Shown: piece by piece, positions 14,743 through 22,638 of the stretch
Position numbering within the stretch: position 1 is the first letter of the stretch
Layout of the letters: every line of letters starts with the position of its first letter
NCBI GenBank assembly: GCA_000431815.1
Contig: FR889209.1
Location: 1-23,012 of the forward strand
From: Butyrivibrio sp. CAG:318
Lineage (GTDB): Bacteria > Bacillota > Clostridia > Lachnospirales > Lachnospiraceae
Direction of reading: 5' to 3'
Length of the DNA: 23,012 nucleotides
The notes under the pieces: model-generated
Databases searched by the model: none
The model's input: only the letters and a program-made list of their open reading frames with translations
What the model was told of the DNA's origin: nothing
Translations under genes and position numbers: made by a program

Positions 14743-16620
14743 ATGAACGTAGTTGAAAATTATGATGTAGCCGTTGTAGGAGCCGGCCATGCCGGATGCG
14801 AAGCGGCATTGGCATGTGCAAGACTTGGTCTTGAAACAATAATGTTTACGGTAAGTGTTGAAAGCATTGCATTGATGCCTTGTAATCCTAATATAGGAGG
14901 AAGTTCCAAGGGACATCTTGTGAGAGAACTGGATGCTCTGGGCGGAGAAATGGGCAAGAATATAGATGCTACTTTTATACAGTCTAAGATGCTTAACAAA
15001 TCCAAGGGACCTGCGGTTCATTCCTTAAGGGCACAGGCAGATAAGCAGGAATATTCCAAGCGTATGAGAAACGTGCTGGAAAATACCGATCACCTTACGA
15101 TAAGACAGGCCGAAGTATCAGAACTTATAGCAGAAGACGGAGTTATTAAAGGACTGAAAACTTTTTCTGGTGCTGTTTATAATACTAAGGCAGTTGTCCT
15201 TTGTACAGGTACATATCTTAAGGCAAGATGTATATTTGGTGATATAAGTTATTATACGGGGCCTAACGGACTTCTGGCTGCTAACTATCTTTCTGATTCA
15301 ATGAGAAAGCTGGGCATAGAAATTGTCAGGTTTAAGACCGGGACACCTGCCCGTGTGGATGGAAGAACTATTGATTTTGATAAGATGGAAGAGCAGCGCG
15401 GGGATACCCCTATTGTACCTTTTTCTTTTGCAACGGATCCTGATGATATCCAGAAAGAACAGGTTTCATGCTGGCTTACATATACTAATGAACAGACACA
15501 TGATATAATCCGCAAAAATATTGACCGTTCCCCACTCTATTCAGGTGTAATTCACGGAACAGGTCCGAGATACTGTCCGTCAATTGAAGATAAGGTAATG
15601 AGATTTGCGGACAAAGACAGACACCAGGTGTTCATTGAGCCGGAAGGCAATTATACACACGAATGGTATCTCGGAGGAATGTCAAGCTCACTTCCTGAAG
15701 ATGTACAATATGATATGTATCATACAGTGCCGGGACTTGAACATGCAAAAATCGTAAGAAACGCATATGCTATTGAATATGACTGCATTAATCCTATACA
15801 GCTCAAGCCATCACTGGAATTTAAGAAAATTAAAGGCCTTTTTTCGGGCGGACAGCTTAACGGAAGCTCAGGATATGAGGAAGCCGCTGTTCAGGGACTT
15901 ATTGCCGGAATAAATGCAGCAATGCAGGTACTTGACAGGGAACCGTTGATACTTGACCGATCGGAAGCATATATCGGAGTGCTCATAGATGATTTGGTTA
16001 CCAAAGAAAATCACGAACCTTACCGTATGATGACAAGCCGTGCAGAATACAGATTGTTACTCAGACAGGATAATGCCGACATGCGACTTACGGAATATGG
16101 ATACAAAGTAGGACTCATATCGGAAGAGAGATATAAACACCTTCTTGAAAAGAAGAACATGATTGAAAAAGAAATCAGCAGACTGAAATCTATAGTTATA
16201 GGTGGAAGCGATGCGGTTAATGATAAACTTGCGCAGATGAACAGTACACCGCTTAATAACGGAACAAGTCTGGCTGATCTTATCAGAAGACCGGAACTTA
16301 ATTATGATATGATAGCTGATTTTGATCCTGACAGGCAGCCGCTTCCAAGAGAAGTTATTGAACAGGTTAATATTAATATTAAATACGAAGGATACATATC
16401 AAGAGAATTAAAACAGGTTGAACATTTTAAGAAACTTGAGAATAAACTCATACCTGCAAATATCAATTACGACGATATAAGTGGACTCAGAATTGAAGCA
16501 AGACAGAAACTTAAAGACTATTCACCACGATCAATCGGACAGGCATCTAGAATATCAGGAGTCTCACCGGCAGATATTACTGTTTTGCTTGTATACATGG
16601 AACAGAATAGGAGGCAATAA
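14743..16620 (+). CDS. mnmG: tRNA uridine-5-carboxymethylaminomethyl modification enzyme MnmG
   Basis: MnmG (GidA, 625 residues) is the FAD- and NADH-dependent partner of MnmE in wobble uridine modification. The FAD-binding Rossmann motif is GAGHAG at 13-18, followed by the family signature PCNPNIGGSSKGHLVRELDALGG at 46-68 (C47, G52, G53, R61). GTGPRYCPSIEDK carries a conserved catalytic cysteine. The C-terminal helical domain that contacts MnmE and tRNA ends with a typical ASRISGVSPADITVLLVY segment. GGAG precedes the ATG. The stop codon overlaps the rsmG start by one base (TAATG), and the rsmG ribosome binding site lies in its last codons. Confidence 0.97.
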   Translation: MNVVENYDVAVVGAGHAGCEAALACARLGLETIMFTVSVESIALMPCNPNIGGSSKGHLVRELDALGGEMGKNIDATFIQSKMLNKSKGPAVHSLRAQADKQEYSKRMRNVLENTDHLTIRQAEVSELIAEDGVIKGLKTFSGAVYNTKAVVLCTGTYLKARCIFGDISYYTGPNGLLAANYLSDSMRKLGIEIVRFKTGTPARVDGRTIDFDKMEEQRGDTPIVPFSFATDPDDIQKEQVSCWLTYTNEQTHDIIRKNIDRSPLYSGVIHGTGPRYCPSIEDKVMRFADKDRHQVFIEPEGNYTHEWYLGGMSSSLPEDVQYDMYHTVPGLEHAKIVRNAYAIEYDCINPIQLKPSLEFKKIKGLFSGGQLNGSSGYEEAAVQGLIAGINAAMQVLDREPLILDRSEAYIGVLIDDLVTKENHEPYRMMTSRAEYRLLLRQDNADMRLTEYGYKVGLISEERYKHLLEKKNMIEKEISRLKSIVIGGSDAVNDKLAQMNSTPLNNGTSLADLIRRPELNYDMIADFDPDRQPLPREVIEQVNINIKYEGYISRELKQVEHFKKLENKLIPANINYDDISGLRIEARQKLKDYSPRSIGQASRISGVSPADITVLLVYMEQNRRQ

Positions 16621-17330
16621 TGTCTGAGATAAAAGAAGTATTTGATAAAATGCATATTGAACTGCCTGATGGTGCATTAGAACTCCTAAACCGCTATTAT
16701 GAAATGTTGATAGATACAAATAAAGTCATGAATCTTACAGCTATTACCGAATATAGCGAAGTTGTAATAAAACATTTTGCAGACAGTGCAGCAATCGGAT
16801 GTATTACTGACATGAACGGGAATATTGATCTCATTGATGTAGGAACCGGAGCAGGTTTTCCGGGAATAGTACTTAAGATAGTATATCCTCAGTTATCTGT
16901 TGTATTACTGGATTCACTTAATAAGAGAGTAAATTTTCTTAAAAATGTTATAACAGAGCTTGGACTTACAGGTATAAGTGCAATTCATGGAAGAGCAGAG
17001 GATATTGCAAGAAATAAGGATTATCGTGAAAAATTTGATTTGTGTGTATCACGCGCAGTTGCCAATATGTCATCCCTTTCGGAATATTGCCTTCCGTTTG
17101 TAAAAGTAGGAGGAAGATTTATACCTTACAAAGCAGATGGATGCGATGAAGAAGTGAAAACAGCCTCTAAGGCTGTCAATATTCTTGGAGGTAAAATCCG
17201 GAAAATAGAATCTTATGTAATTCCGGATACAGATATTTGCCGTAAATTTGTTGTAATTGATAAGCTTAGAAATACTTCGGCTAAATATCCTCGTAAAGCC
17301 GGACTTCCAACGAAAGAACCACTTGTATAA
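16620..17330 (+). CDS. rsmG: 16S rRNA (guanine-N7) methyltransferase RsmG
   Basis: RsmG (GidB, 236 residues) methylates N7 of the guanine equivalent to G527 in E. coli 16S rRNA, using S-adenosylmethionine. The SAM-binding loop is DVGTGAGFPGI at 73-83, the adenine/ribose site LLDSLNKRVNFLK at 96-108, and SRAVANMSSLSEYCLPFVKVGG gives the later catalytic strand region. The C-terminus AKYPRKAGLPTKEPL is the family end motif. Loss of this enzyme is known to give low-level streptomycin resistance. AGGAGG sits within the last mnmG codons, and start and stop overlap by one base, so translation is coupled. Confidence 0.96.
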   Translation: MSEIKEVFDKMHIELPDGALELLNRYYEMLIDTNKVMNLTAITEYSEVVIKHFADSAAIGCITDMNGNIDLIDVGTGAGFPGIVLKIVYPQLSVVLLDSLNKRVNFLKNVITELGLTGISAIHGRAEDIARNKDYREKFDLCVSRAVANMSSLSEYCLPFVKVGGRFIPYKADGCDEEVKTASKAVNILGGKIRKIESYVIPDTDICRKFVVIDKLRNTSAKYPRKAGLPTKEPLV

Positions 17331-17340
17331 AGGAGATTAT

Positions 17341-17793
17341 ATGGATAACGTATTGGAATTTCTCATAGAGATCAATAATGAATATAAAACCCGGTATCTT
17401 TCATATGAACAGGATATATCCAGAATTAAGGAACATATAACCGAGACAGAAAATAAAATTTCAGAAATCAAGGACTCTATTGACGAATCATATGTGGTGA
17501 TGTCATCAAGCCAGACAGCTAATGAGGTTGAAAATACAGAATTGCAAAGTCTGACAAATTTGCTTGAAGAATATAAAGACAATTTCCACAAGCTTAGCGA
17601 TAATCTTGAAAACTGTGCGCACAAGGTTGATAAAACAGAACAGATAATTAAAGAATATAATGAAAACAAAGATTCTGCATTATCTGACAGACACTTAAAA
17701 GATAAACTGGAACTGGTATTGAAATTAATGAAGCCGGATCCGGAGAGAGCAAAACATGAATTGACTACGATAATTAAGAATATTTGCAAATAA
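17341..17793 (+). CDS. Coiled-coil protein of unknown function before parAB
   Basis: I do not recognise this 150-residue protein. It has no signal peptide or membrane segment and is rich in charged residues. Residues 1-48 form a long amphipathic helix with heptad-like spacing; a polar break (about 50-65) is followed by a second helix (66-112); a short C-terminal helical segment LELVLKLMKPDPERAKHELTTI covers about 123-144. The ATG at 17341 is chosen because AAAGGAG precedes it closely; an upstream in-frame start would lie deep inside rsmG. It follows rsmG by ten bases and its TAA stop shares bases with the first parS palindrome. B. subtilis has noc at this place, but this protein shows none of the ParB-family motifs. 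Role in partition or nucleoid organisation is possible but inferred only from position. Confidence 0.85.
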   Translation: MDNVLEFLIEINNEYKTRYLSYEQDISRIKEHITETENKISEIKDSIDESYVVMSSSQTANEVENTELQSLTNLLEEYKDNFHKLSDNLENCAHKVDKTEQIIKEYNENKDSALSDRHLKDKLELVLKLMKPDPERAKHELTTIIKNICK

Positions 17794-17809
17794 TGTTTCA
17801 CGTGAAACA
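17794..17809. promoter_or_regulatory. parS: parS site 1
   Basis: TGTTTCACGTGAAACA is the exact 16-bp ParB recognition palindrome of B. subtilis and most bacteria. Here the dyad extends by two bases on each side (17792-17811), so its left edge includes the last two bases of the stop codon of the upstream coiled-coil gene. Confidence 0.97.
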
Positions 17810-17831
17810 TTTTGGCTGAATAATGCAGGAT

Positions 17832-17847
17832 TGTTTCACGTGAAACA
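17832..17847. promoter_or_regulatory. parS: parS site 2
   Basis: A second exact TGTTTCACGTGAAACA lies 38 bases downstream of the first, centre to centre, and 29 bases before the parA -10 element. ParB-CTP clamps loaded at the two sites would slide over the parA promoter. Confidence 0.97.
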
Positions 17848-17875
17848 AAATAAGAGTAGTATTTAGCGGAAAATG

Positions 17876-17893
17876 GTGTTATAATGATAACAC
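17876..17893 (+). promoter_or_regulatory. parA promoter -10 within an operator-like dyad
   Basis: TGTTATAAT (17877-17885) is an extended -10 (TGn then TATAAT). The matching -35 region (about 17857-17862, TAGTAT) is poor, as extended -10 promoters allow. An inverted repeat with arms GTGTTAT (17876-17882) and ATAACAC (17887-17893) is centred on the -10, which would suit a repressor site. Transcription should start near 17892. Confidence 0.65.
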
Positions 17894-17925
17894 AATAAAG
17901 CATCGGATACACATTGGAGGATAGA

Positions 17926-18702
17926 ATGGGCAGAATTATAGCGATTGCAAATCAAAAGGGTGGAGTTGGAAAAACAACAACCACAATTAATCTTGCAGCA
18001 TGCCTTGCCGAGAAAGACCAGCATGTTCTTGTAATAGATATAGACCCACAGGGAAATACAACAAGTGGTTTTGGCATAGAAAAAGAAGAACTTGAGAATA
18101 CAATATATGAATTGATTCTCGGAGAATGTTCATTGGAACAGTGTCTTATAAAAAATGCAGTTAATAATCTTGATGTGTTACCGTCCAATGTTAATCTTGC
18201 AGGTGCAGAGATAGATCTTATAGGCGTAGAAGACAGAGAATATATCCTGAAAAATAAGATTTCACCTATAGTAAATGATTATGATTATATCATTATTGAT
18301 TGTCCGCCTTCATTGACGATGCTTACTGTTAATGCAATGACAACGGCGAATACTGTGTTAGTACCTATACAGTGTGAATATTATGCACTGGAAGGATTAT
18401 CCCAATTATTACATACGATTAATCTTGTAAAGAACAGGCTTAATCCTGAACTTGAGATGGAAGGCGTTGTATTTACTATGTTTAACAGCAGAACGAACCT
18501 TTCATTACAGGTAGTAGAGAATGTCAAAGATAATCTTAATCAGACTATATATAAGACAATTATTCCGAGAAATGTAAGACTGGCAGAAGCTCCGAGCCAT
18601 GGGGTTCCAATCAATATATATGATCCAAAGTCAGCAGGAGCGGAAAGCTATAGATTATTAGCCGATGAAGTAATGCATAGAGGAGAAGAAGAATGGCAGT
18701 AA
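17926..18702 (+). CDS. parA: Chromosome partitioning ATPase ParA (Soj)
   Basis: ParA/Soj (258 residues) is a deviant Walker ATPase that binds DNA as a dimer, moves ParB-parS complexes and, in B. subtilis, controls DnaA activity. The deviant Walker A is KGGVGKTTTT at 11-20 with the signature lysine K11; Walker A' is VLVIDIDPQGN at 34-44; and DYIIIDCPPS provides Walker B. The protein ends EEWQ. I chose the ATG at 17926 because GGAGG (17916-17920) lies five bases before it; an in-frame TTG at 17914 overlaps that site. It is preceded by two parS sites and overlaps parB by ten bases. Confidence 0.97.
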   Translation: MGRIIAIANQKGGVGKTTTTINLAACLAEKDQHVLVIDIDPQGNTTSGFGIEKEELENTIYELILGECSLEQCLIKNAVNNLDVLPSNVNLAGAEIDLIGVEDREYILKNKISPIVNDYDYIIIDCPPSLTMLTVNAMTTANTVLVPIQCEYYALEGLSQLLHTINLVKNRLNPELEMEGVVFTMFNSRTNLSLQVVENVKDNLNQTIYKTIIPRNVRLAEAPSHGVPINIYDPKSAGAESYRLLADEVMHRGEEEWQ

Positions 18703-19592
18703 AGAAAGGTCTTGGTAAGGGCCTCGGAAACCTTATACCAGAGAGTGATAAAGAGGCACAGAAGACAAAAGTAGTTGAAAAAGTAATAGAGAAGAAAGTA
18801 ATTGTAAAGGAACCTGCGGAGACAATAGTCAAGATTAATGAGGTTGAACCTAATAAAAATCAGCCAAGACGCACGTTTGATGAAGATGCTCTCTTAGAAC
18901 TTGCGGAGTCAATTAAACAGCACGGTGTAATACAGCCTCTTATAGTTAAGAAGAGAGACAAATATTATGAAATAATTGCCGGTGAGAGAAGATGGAGAGC
19001 TGCCAAGATGGCTGGCTTGAAAGAAATCCCTATTGTAATCAAGGATCTTAGCGACCAGGAAATAATGGAAGTGGCACTTATTGAGAATATACAGCGTGAA
19101 GATCTTAATCCGATAGAAGAAGCACAGGCATATCAGAGATTAATTAAAGAATATAACTATAAACAGGATGAACTTGCTGAGAGAGTTTCCAAGAGCCGTG
19201 TTGCGGTTACCAATTCAATGCGTTTATTGAAACTGGATGAGCGTGTCCAGAAAATGATTATTGATGATATGATTTCTGCGGGACATGCCAGAGCATTACT
19301 TGCAATAACGGATAGTGAGAAACAGTACACAATTGCAATGAAAGTGTTTGATGAGAAACTCAGTGTCCGCGAGACAGAAAAGCTTATTAAAAACCTTGAT
19401 AAGCAGGTAAAGCCAAAGGTTAATACGACCCCTGAAAATGATTTTATATACAGGGATATCGAAAATAAACTTAAAGAGTCTATGGGAACTAAAGTTATCA
19501 TTCATAACAAAGATAATAATAAAGGTAAAATAGAAATAGAATATTATTCCCAGGATGATTTTGAGAGAATTGTGGATATATTAAAGAAGTAG
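18693..19592 (+). CDS. parB: Chromosome partitioning protein ParB (Spo0J)
   Basis: ParB/Spo0J (299 residues) is a CTP-dependent DNA clamp that loads at parS and recruits SMC. The ParA-activating N-terminal motif GLGKGLGNLI covers 6-15. A charged linker (16-45) follows. The CTP-binding motifs are GERRWRA at 97-103 and ENIQRED at 131-137. The helix-turn-helix YKQDELAERVSKSRVAVTNSM lies at about 156-176, followed by GHARALL at 197-203. The C-terminal dimerisation domain covers about 240-299. The start codon lies inside the end of parA (ten-base overlap) with AGGAG before it, so expression is coupled. Two cognate parS sites lie 0.9 kb upstream. Confidence 0.97.
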   Translation: MAVKKGLGKGLGNLIPESDKEAQKTKVVEKVIEKKVIVKEPAETIVKINEVEPNKNQPRRTFDEDALLELAESIKQHGVIQPLIVKKRDKYYEIIAGERRWRAAKMAGLKEIPIVIKDLSDQEIMEVALIENIQREDLNPIEEAQAYQRLIKEYNYKQDELAERVSKSRVAVTNSMRLLKLDERVQKMIIDDMISAGHARALLAITDSEKQYTIAMKVFDEKLSVRETEKLIKNLDKQVKPKVNTTPENDFIYRDIENKLKESMGTKVIIHNKDNNKGKIEIEYYSQDDFERIVDILKK

Positions 19593-19617
19593 GTATACTA
19601 CAGGAGGATAAAAGAAA

Positions 19618-20163
19618 ATGCAAAATACACAGACCGGCGCAATGAACATGCTTGATTTCTTTGGCTTGTTCAATGTGGCAACATTGTATATAATACTGGG
19701 TCTTACAGTATTGGTAATTGCACTTGTTGTACTGTATATTGTCAATATAGTAAAGATAAAGAAACTCAATGGTAGAATTTCAGAACTTACTAAAGGTAAA
19801 GATGGTAAATCACTTGAGGAAATAATGACAACAAGATTTGGCGAGATAGATAAGCTTAAGGCATCGAATGCTAAGCATACCAAGCAGATAAATGCAATTA
19901 ATGAAGAATTGCTTTCTGTATATAAGAAAGTTGGAATTGTTAAATATGATGCATTTAACGAGATGGGCGGTAAGCTAAGTTTTGCACTTGCCATGCTTGA
20001 TAAGTCCAATAACGGTTATGTGATTAATGCAATGCACAGCCGTGAAGGATGCTACACCTATATTAAGGAAATTGTCAAAGGAGAATCATATATTGCACTT
20101 GGAGACGAGGAGAAAAAAGCACTTGAGAGAGCTATTAATTGTGACAGCCTTGTTACAGACTGA
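19618..20163 (+). CDS. DUF4446 membrane-anchored protein
   Basis: This 181-residue protein fits the DUF4446 family, which is often found beside parB in Clostridia and has no established function. A single membrane segment (about 20-43, ATLYIILGLTVLVIALVVLY) is followed by a charged helical segment (46-90) and a compact C-terminal domain with VGIVKYDAFNEMGGKLSFALAMLD (about 103-126), the recognisable family core, then GYVINAMHSREGCYTYIKEI. The topology suggests a small cytoplasmic domain tethered to the membrane. AGGAGG lies ten bases before the ATG. It is 25 bases from parB and so likely in the same transcript. A link to partition is positional inference only. Confidence 0.85.
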   Translation: MQNTQTGAMNMLDFFGLFNVATLYIILGLTVLVIALVVLYIVNIVKIKKLNGRISELTKGKDGKSLEEIMTTRFGEIDKLKASNAKHTKQINAINEELLSVYKKVGIVKYDAFNEMGGKLSFALAMLDKSNNGYVINAMHSREGCYTYIKEIVKGESYIALGDEEKKALERAINCDSLVTD

Positions 20164-20190
20164 TAATCTTCAAGCTGCAGGGAGGTTTAT

Positions 20191-21264
20191 GTGCCAGTGA
20201 AAAAAATAAATGTAAGTGAACTAAGTACTAATCAGGTACTGGCAAGAGCGGTGGTCAATTCCAACGGAAATATACTGATGTATGAAGGAGCGAGGATACG
20301 AAAAGAGAATATCCAGAAACTTATTAAAAATAATATCAGTGAAGTTTTCATTGAAGACAACATGCTAAAAGACGCTAAAGTGTATCAGATAGAAGAAATA
20401 GAAAAACAAAGCGTCGAGATAATTAAGAATATAATAGAAACAAGGATTAATTTCGACCTGGAGATTAAGGAAGATATTGGGTTAATAACAGAAGCAGCGT
20501 TGAATATAATTCAAGGAATAATTTCCAATGTGGATATATCCAACTGTATGCTTGAGGTTCGCAGGGAATCAGATGATTTATATACGCATATGCTTAGCGT
20601 TGCGGCATTGTCAACTATAATCGGAATTAAAGCCGGTTTTTCAGAAGAGCAGCTTAATGATGTGGCTATGGGAGCATTGCTGCATGATATTGGTTTGTGC
20701 GATGTGACAGTTAATTTCTTTGATGTGGAGATGGACAGAATGCCTGCAGCGGAGAAACTCAATTACAGAAGGCATGTAATATCAGGATACGAGAGAGTTC
20801 AGAGTATTAAATGGCTTAATGATACAGTAAAGACTATTGTACTCTCGCATCATGAGAGGGTTGACGGAAGCGGATATCCTTTTCATAAGGTTGCTGACAG
20901 AATTCCGCCGGAAGTAAGACTGGTATCGATTTGTGACCATTTTGATGAAATGGTAAACGGAATCGGCTACAAGAAACGTAAGATACATGAAGTTGTAGAA
21001 TATTTCAGAACCGATGAGGCGTATCTTTTTGATTATGATATGACGTCGCAGGTTATGACAACCGTAGCCTGGTTCCCGAACGGAACACAGGTTGTTACCA
21101 ATGACAGGGAAGTGGGCGTGGTAATCAGCCAGAACAGAGGACTTCCGGACAGACCGGTCATTAAAATAATAAAAACTGCTGACGGCATTGACTGCAGCAG
21201 CAAGAATATAATTAAAGATTTAACAGAATGCCTTACTATTTTTATAGTTGGGACAGTTGAATAA
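20191..21264 (+). CDS. HD-GYP-like phosphohydrolase domain protein
   Basis: This 357-residue protein has an N-terminal segment (1-80, MPVKKINVSELSTNQVLARAV, the DUF3391-like start common before HD-GYP domains), an HD core with H133, H165-D166 (LLHDIG), H195, and the GYP signature SHHERVDGSGYP at 219-230, plus D249 in ICDHFDEM. HD-GYP proteins generally degrade cyclic di-GMP. The usual lysine after HDIG (HDIGK) is leucine here (L169), and the C-terminal part (285-357) is an extra beta-rich domain. Activity on cyclic di-GMP is therefore not certain. It starts at a GTG with GGAGG five bases before it, and ends 15 bases before serS. Confidence 0.85.
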   Translation: MPVKKINVSELSTNQVLARAVVNSNGNILMYEGARIRKENIQKLIKNNISEVFIEDNMLKDAKVYQIEEIEKQSVEIIKNIIETRINFDLEIKEDIGLITEAALNIIQGIISNVDISNCMLEVRRESDDLYTHMLSVAALSTIIGIKAGFSEEQLNDVAMGALLHDIGLCDVTVNFFDVEMDRMPAAEKLNYRRHVISGYERVQSIKWLNDTVKTIVLSHHERVDGSGYPFHKVADRIPPEVRLVSICDHFDEMVNGIGYKKRKIHEVVEYFRTDEAYLFDYDMTSQVMTTVAWFPNGTQVVTNDREVGVVISQNRGLPDRPVIKIIKTADGIDCSSKNIIKDLTECLTIFIVGTVE

Positions 21265-21279
21265 CAGGAGGAAATATCA

Positions 21280-22566
21280 ATGTTAGATATGAAATTTGTC
21301 AGAGAAAATCCTGACGCGGTTAAGGAAAACATCAAGAAAAAATTTCAGGACGAGAAACTTCCGCTTGTAGACGAGGTAATTGCACTCGATGAAGAGGCAA
21401 GAACGACCAAGCAGGAGGCAGACACTCTCAGAGCAGACAGAAATAAGCTTTCAAAGCAGATAGGTATGCTTATGGGACAGGGTAAAAAGGATGAAGCTGA
21501 GGAAGTTAAGAAGCAGGTAACAGTTAATTCAGAGAGACTTGCATCACTTGAAACCAAGGAGACAGAGCTTGAAGAGCGGATCCGCAAAATTATGATGACG
21601 ATACCTAACATAATTGACCCAAGTGTGCCAATCGGTAAAGACGACAGCCAGAATGTTGAAATAACAAGATACGGTGAACCGGTTGTTCCTGATTTTGAAA
21701 TTCCGTACCACACAGAAATTATGGAGTCATTTAACGGTATTGATCTTGACAGTGCAGGAAAAGTGGCCGGTAACGGATTTTATTACCTCATGGGAGATAT
21801 AGCAAGACTTCATTCGGCAGTTCTTGCATATGCAAGAGATTTTATGATAAACAGAGGTTTCACATATTGCATTCCTCCGTTCATGATCAGAAGTGATGTA
21901 GTGACAGGTGTTATGAGCTTTGCAGAAATGGATGCCATGATGTATAAGATTGAAGGTGAAGATCTTTATCTTATCGGAACCAGCGAACATTCAATGATCG
22001 GTAAATTCATAGATACGATGCTTGATGAGGACAAGCTTCCATATACACTTACAAGCTATTCACCGTGTTTCCGTAAAGAAAAAGGTGCTCACGGCATTGA
22101 GGAAAGAGGCGTATACAGAATCCATCAGTTCGAGAAGCAGGAAATGATAGTTGTATGTAAGCCGGAAGACAGCAAGGCATGGTTTGACAAACTCTGGCAG
22201 AACACCGTTGATTTATTCCGTTCAATGGATATTCCGGTCCGTACGCTTGAATGCTGCTCCGGAGACCTCGCAGACCTTAAGGTTAAGTCAATCGACGTAG
22301 AGGCATGGTCACCGAGACAGAAGAAGTATTTTGAAGTAGGAAGCTGCTCAAATCTCGGAGATGCTCAGGCAAGACGCCTTAAGATAAGAGTCAAGGGCGC
22401 AGACGGCTCCAAGTATTTTGCACATACACTCAACAATACGGTTGTTGCACCGCCTAGAATGCTCATCGCTTTCCTTGAGAACAACCTCAACGCAGACGGC
22501 AGTGTAAGCATTCCTGAAGTTCTTCAGCCATATATGGGCGGAATGACCAAAATAGAGAAAAAGTAG
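21280..22566 (+). CDS. serS: Seryl-tRNA synthetase, atypical active-site type
   Basis: SerRS (428 residues) charges serine to tRNA-Ser. The N-terminal antiparallel coiled coil (about 30-105) is the arm that grips the long variable arm of the tRNA. The class II core shows TSEH at 234-237, motif 2 from CFRKEKG (263-269) to YRIHQFEKQEM (279-289), and motif 3 from TLNNTVVAPPRMLIAFLENN (383-402) with R393. E. coli SerRS has TLNGSGLAVGRTL at motif 3; the form here resembles archaeal and eukaryotic enzymes more. CAGGAGG precedes the ATG. There is no room for a T-box leader (15-base gap), so it is likely transcribed with the HD gene. Start and length are normal. Confidence 0.94.
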   Translation: MLDMKFVRENPDAVKENIKKKFQDEKLPLVDEVIALDEEARTTKQEADTLRADRNKLSKQIGMLMGQGKKDEAEEVKKQVTVNSERLASLETKETELEERIRKIMMTIPNIIDPSVPIGKDDSQNVEITRYGEPVVPDFEIPYHTEIMESFNGIDLDSAGKVAGNGFYYLMGDIARLHSAVLAYARDFMINRGFTYCIPPFMIRSDVVTGVMSFAEMDAMMYKIEGEDLYLIGTSEHSMIGKFIDTMLDEDKLPYTLTSYSPCFRKEKGAHGIEERGVYRIHQFEKQEMIVVCKPEDSKAWFDKLWQNTVDLFRSMDIPVRTLECCSGDLADLKVKSIDVEAWSPRQKKYFEVGSCSNLGDAQARRLKIRVKGADGSKYFAHTLNNTVVAPPRMLIAFLENNLNADGSVSIPEVLQPYMGGMTKIEKK

Positions 22567-22568
22567 AA

Positions 22569-22597
22569 TTGACTTATATAGTCTGACATGATAGAAT
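22569..22597 (+). promoter_or_regulatory. Sigma-A promoter of tRNA-Arg
   Basis: TTGACT (22569-22574) and TAGAAT (22592-22597) are 17 bases apart. The -35 begins three bases after the serS stop codon. Transcription should start near 22604, at the foot of a 12-bp hairpin. Confidence 0.75.
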
Positions 22598-22600
22598 ATT

Positions 22601-22628
22601 TAAGGTGTGGATGGGAATTCACACCTTA
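22601..22628 (+). terminator. 12-bp hairpin between serS and tRNA-Arg
   Basis: TAAGGTGTGGAT (22601-22612) pairs with ATTCACACCTTA (22617-22628), one G-U pair, closing a GGGA tetraloop. Only two T residues follow, so it is a weak terminator for serS at best. It may equally be the 5' end of the tRNA-Arg precursor. Confidence 0.5.
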
Positions 22629-22638
22629 TTCATCATAA

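Noticed and set aside
17337..17912. 191-codon minus-strand ORF opposite the coiled-coil gene
   Set aside because: It runs through both parS sites and the stop region of the coiled-coil gene, has no ribosome binding site in a sensible place, and its serine- and leucine-rich composition is that of an antisense shadow.
21265..21279. T-box leader for serS
   Set aside because: Only 15 bases separate the HD gene from serS, and no specifier stem or antiterminator sequence is present.
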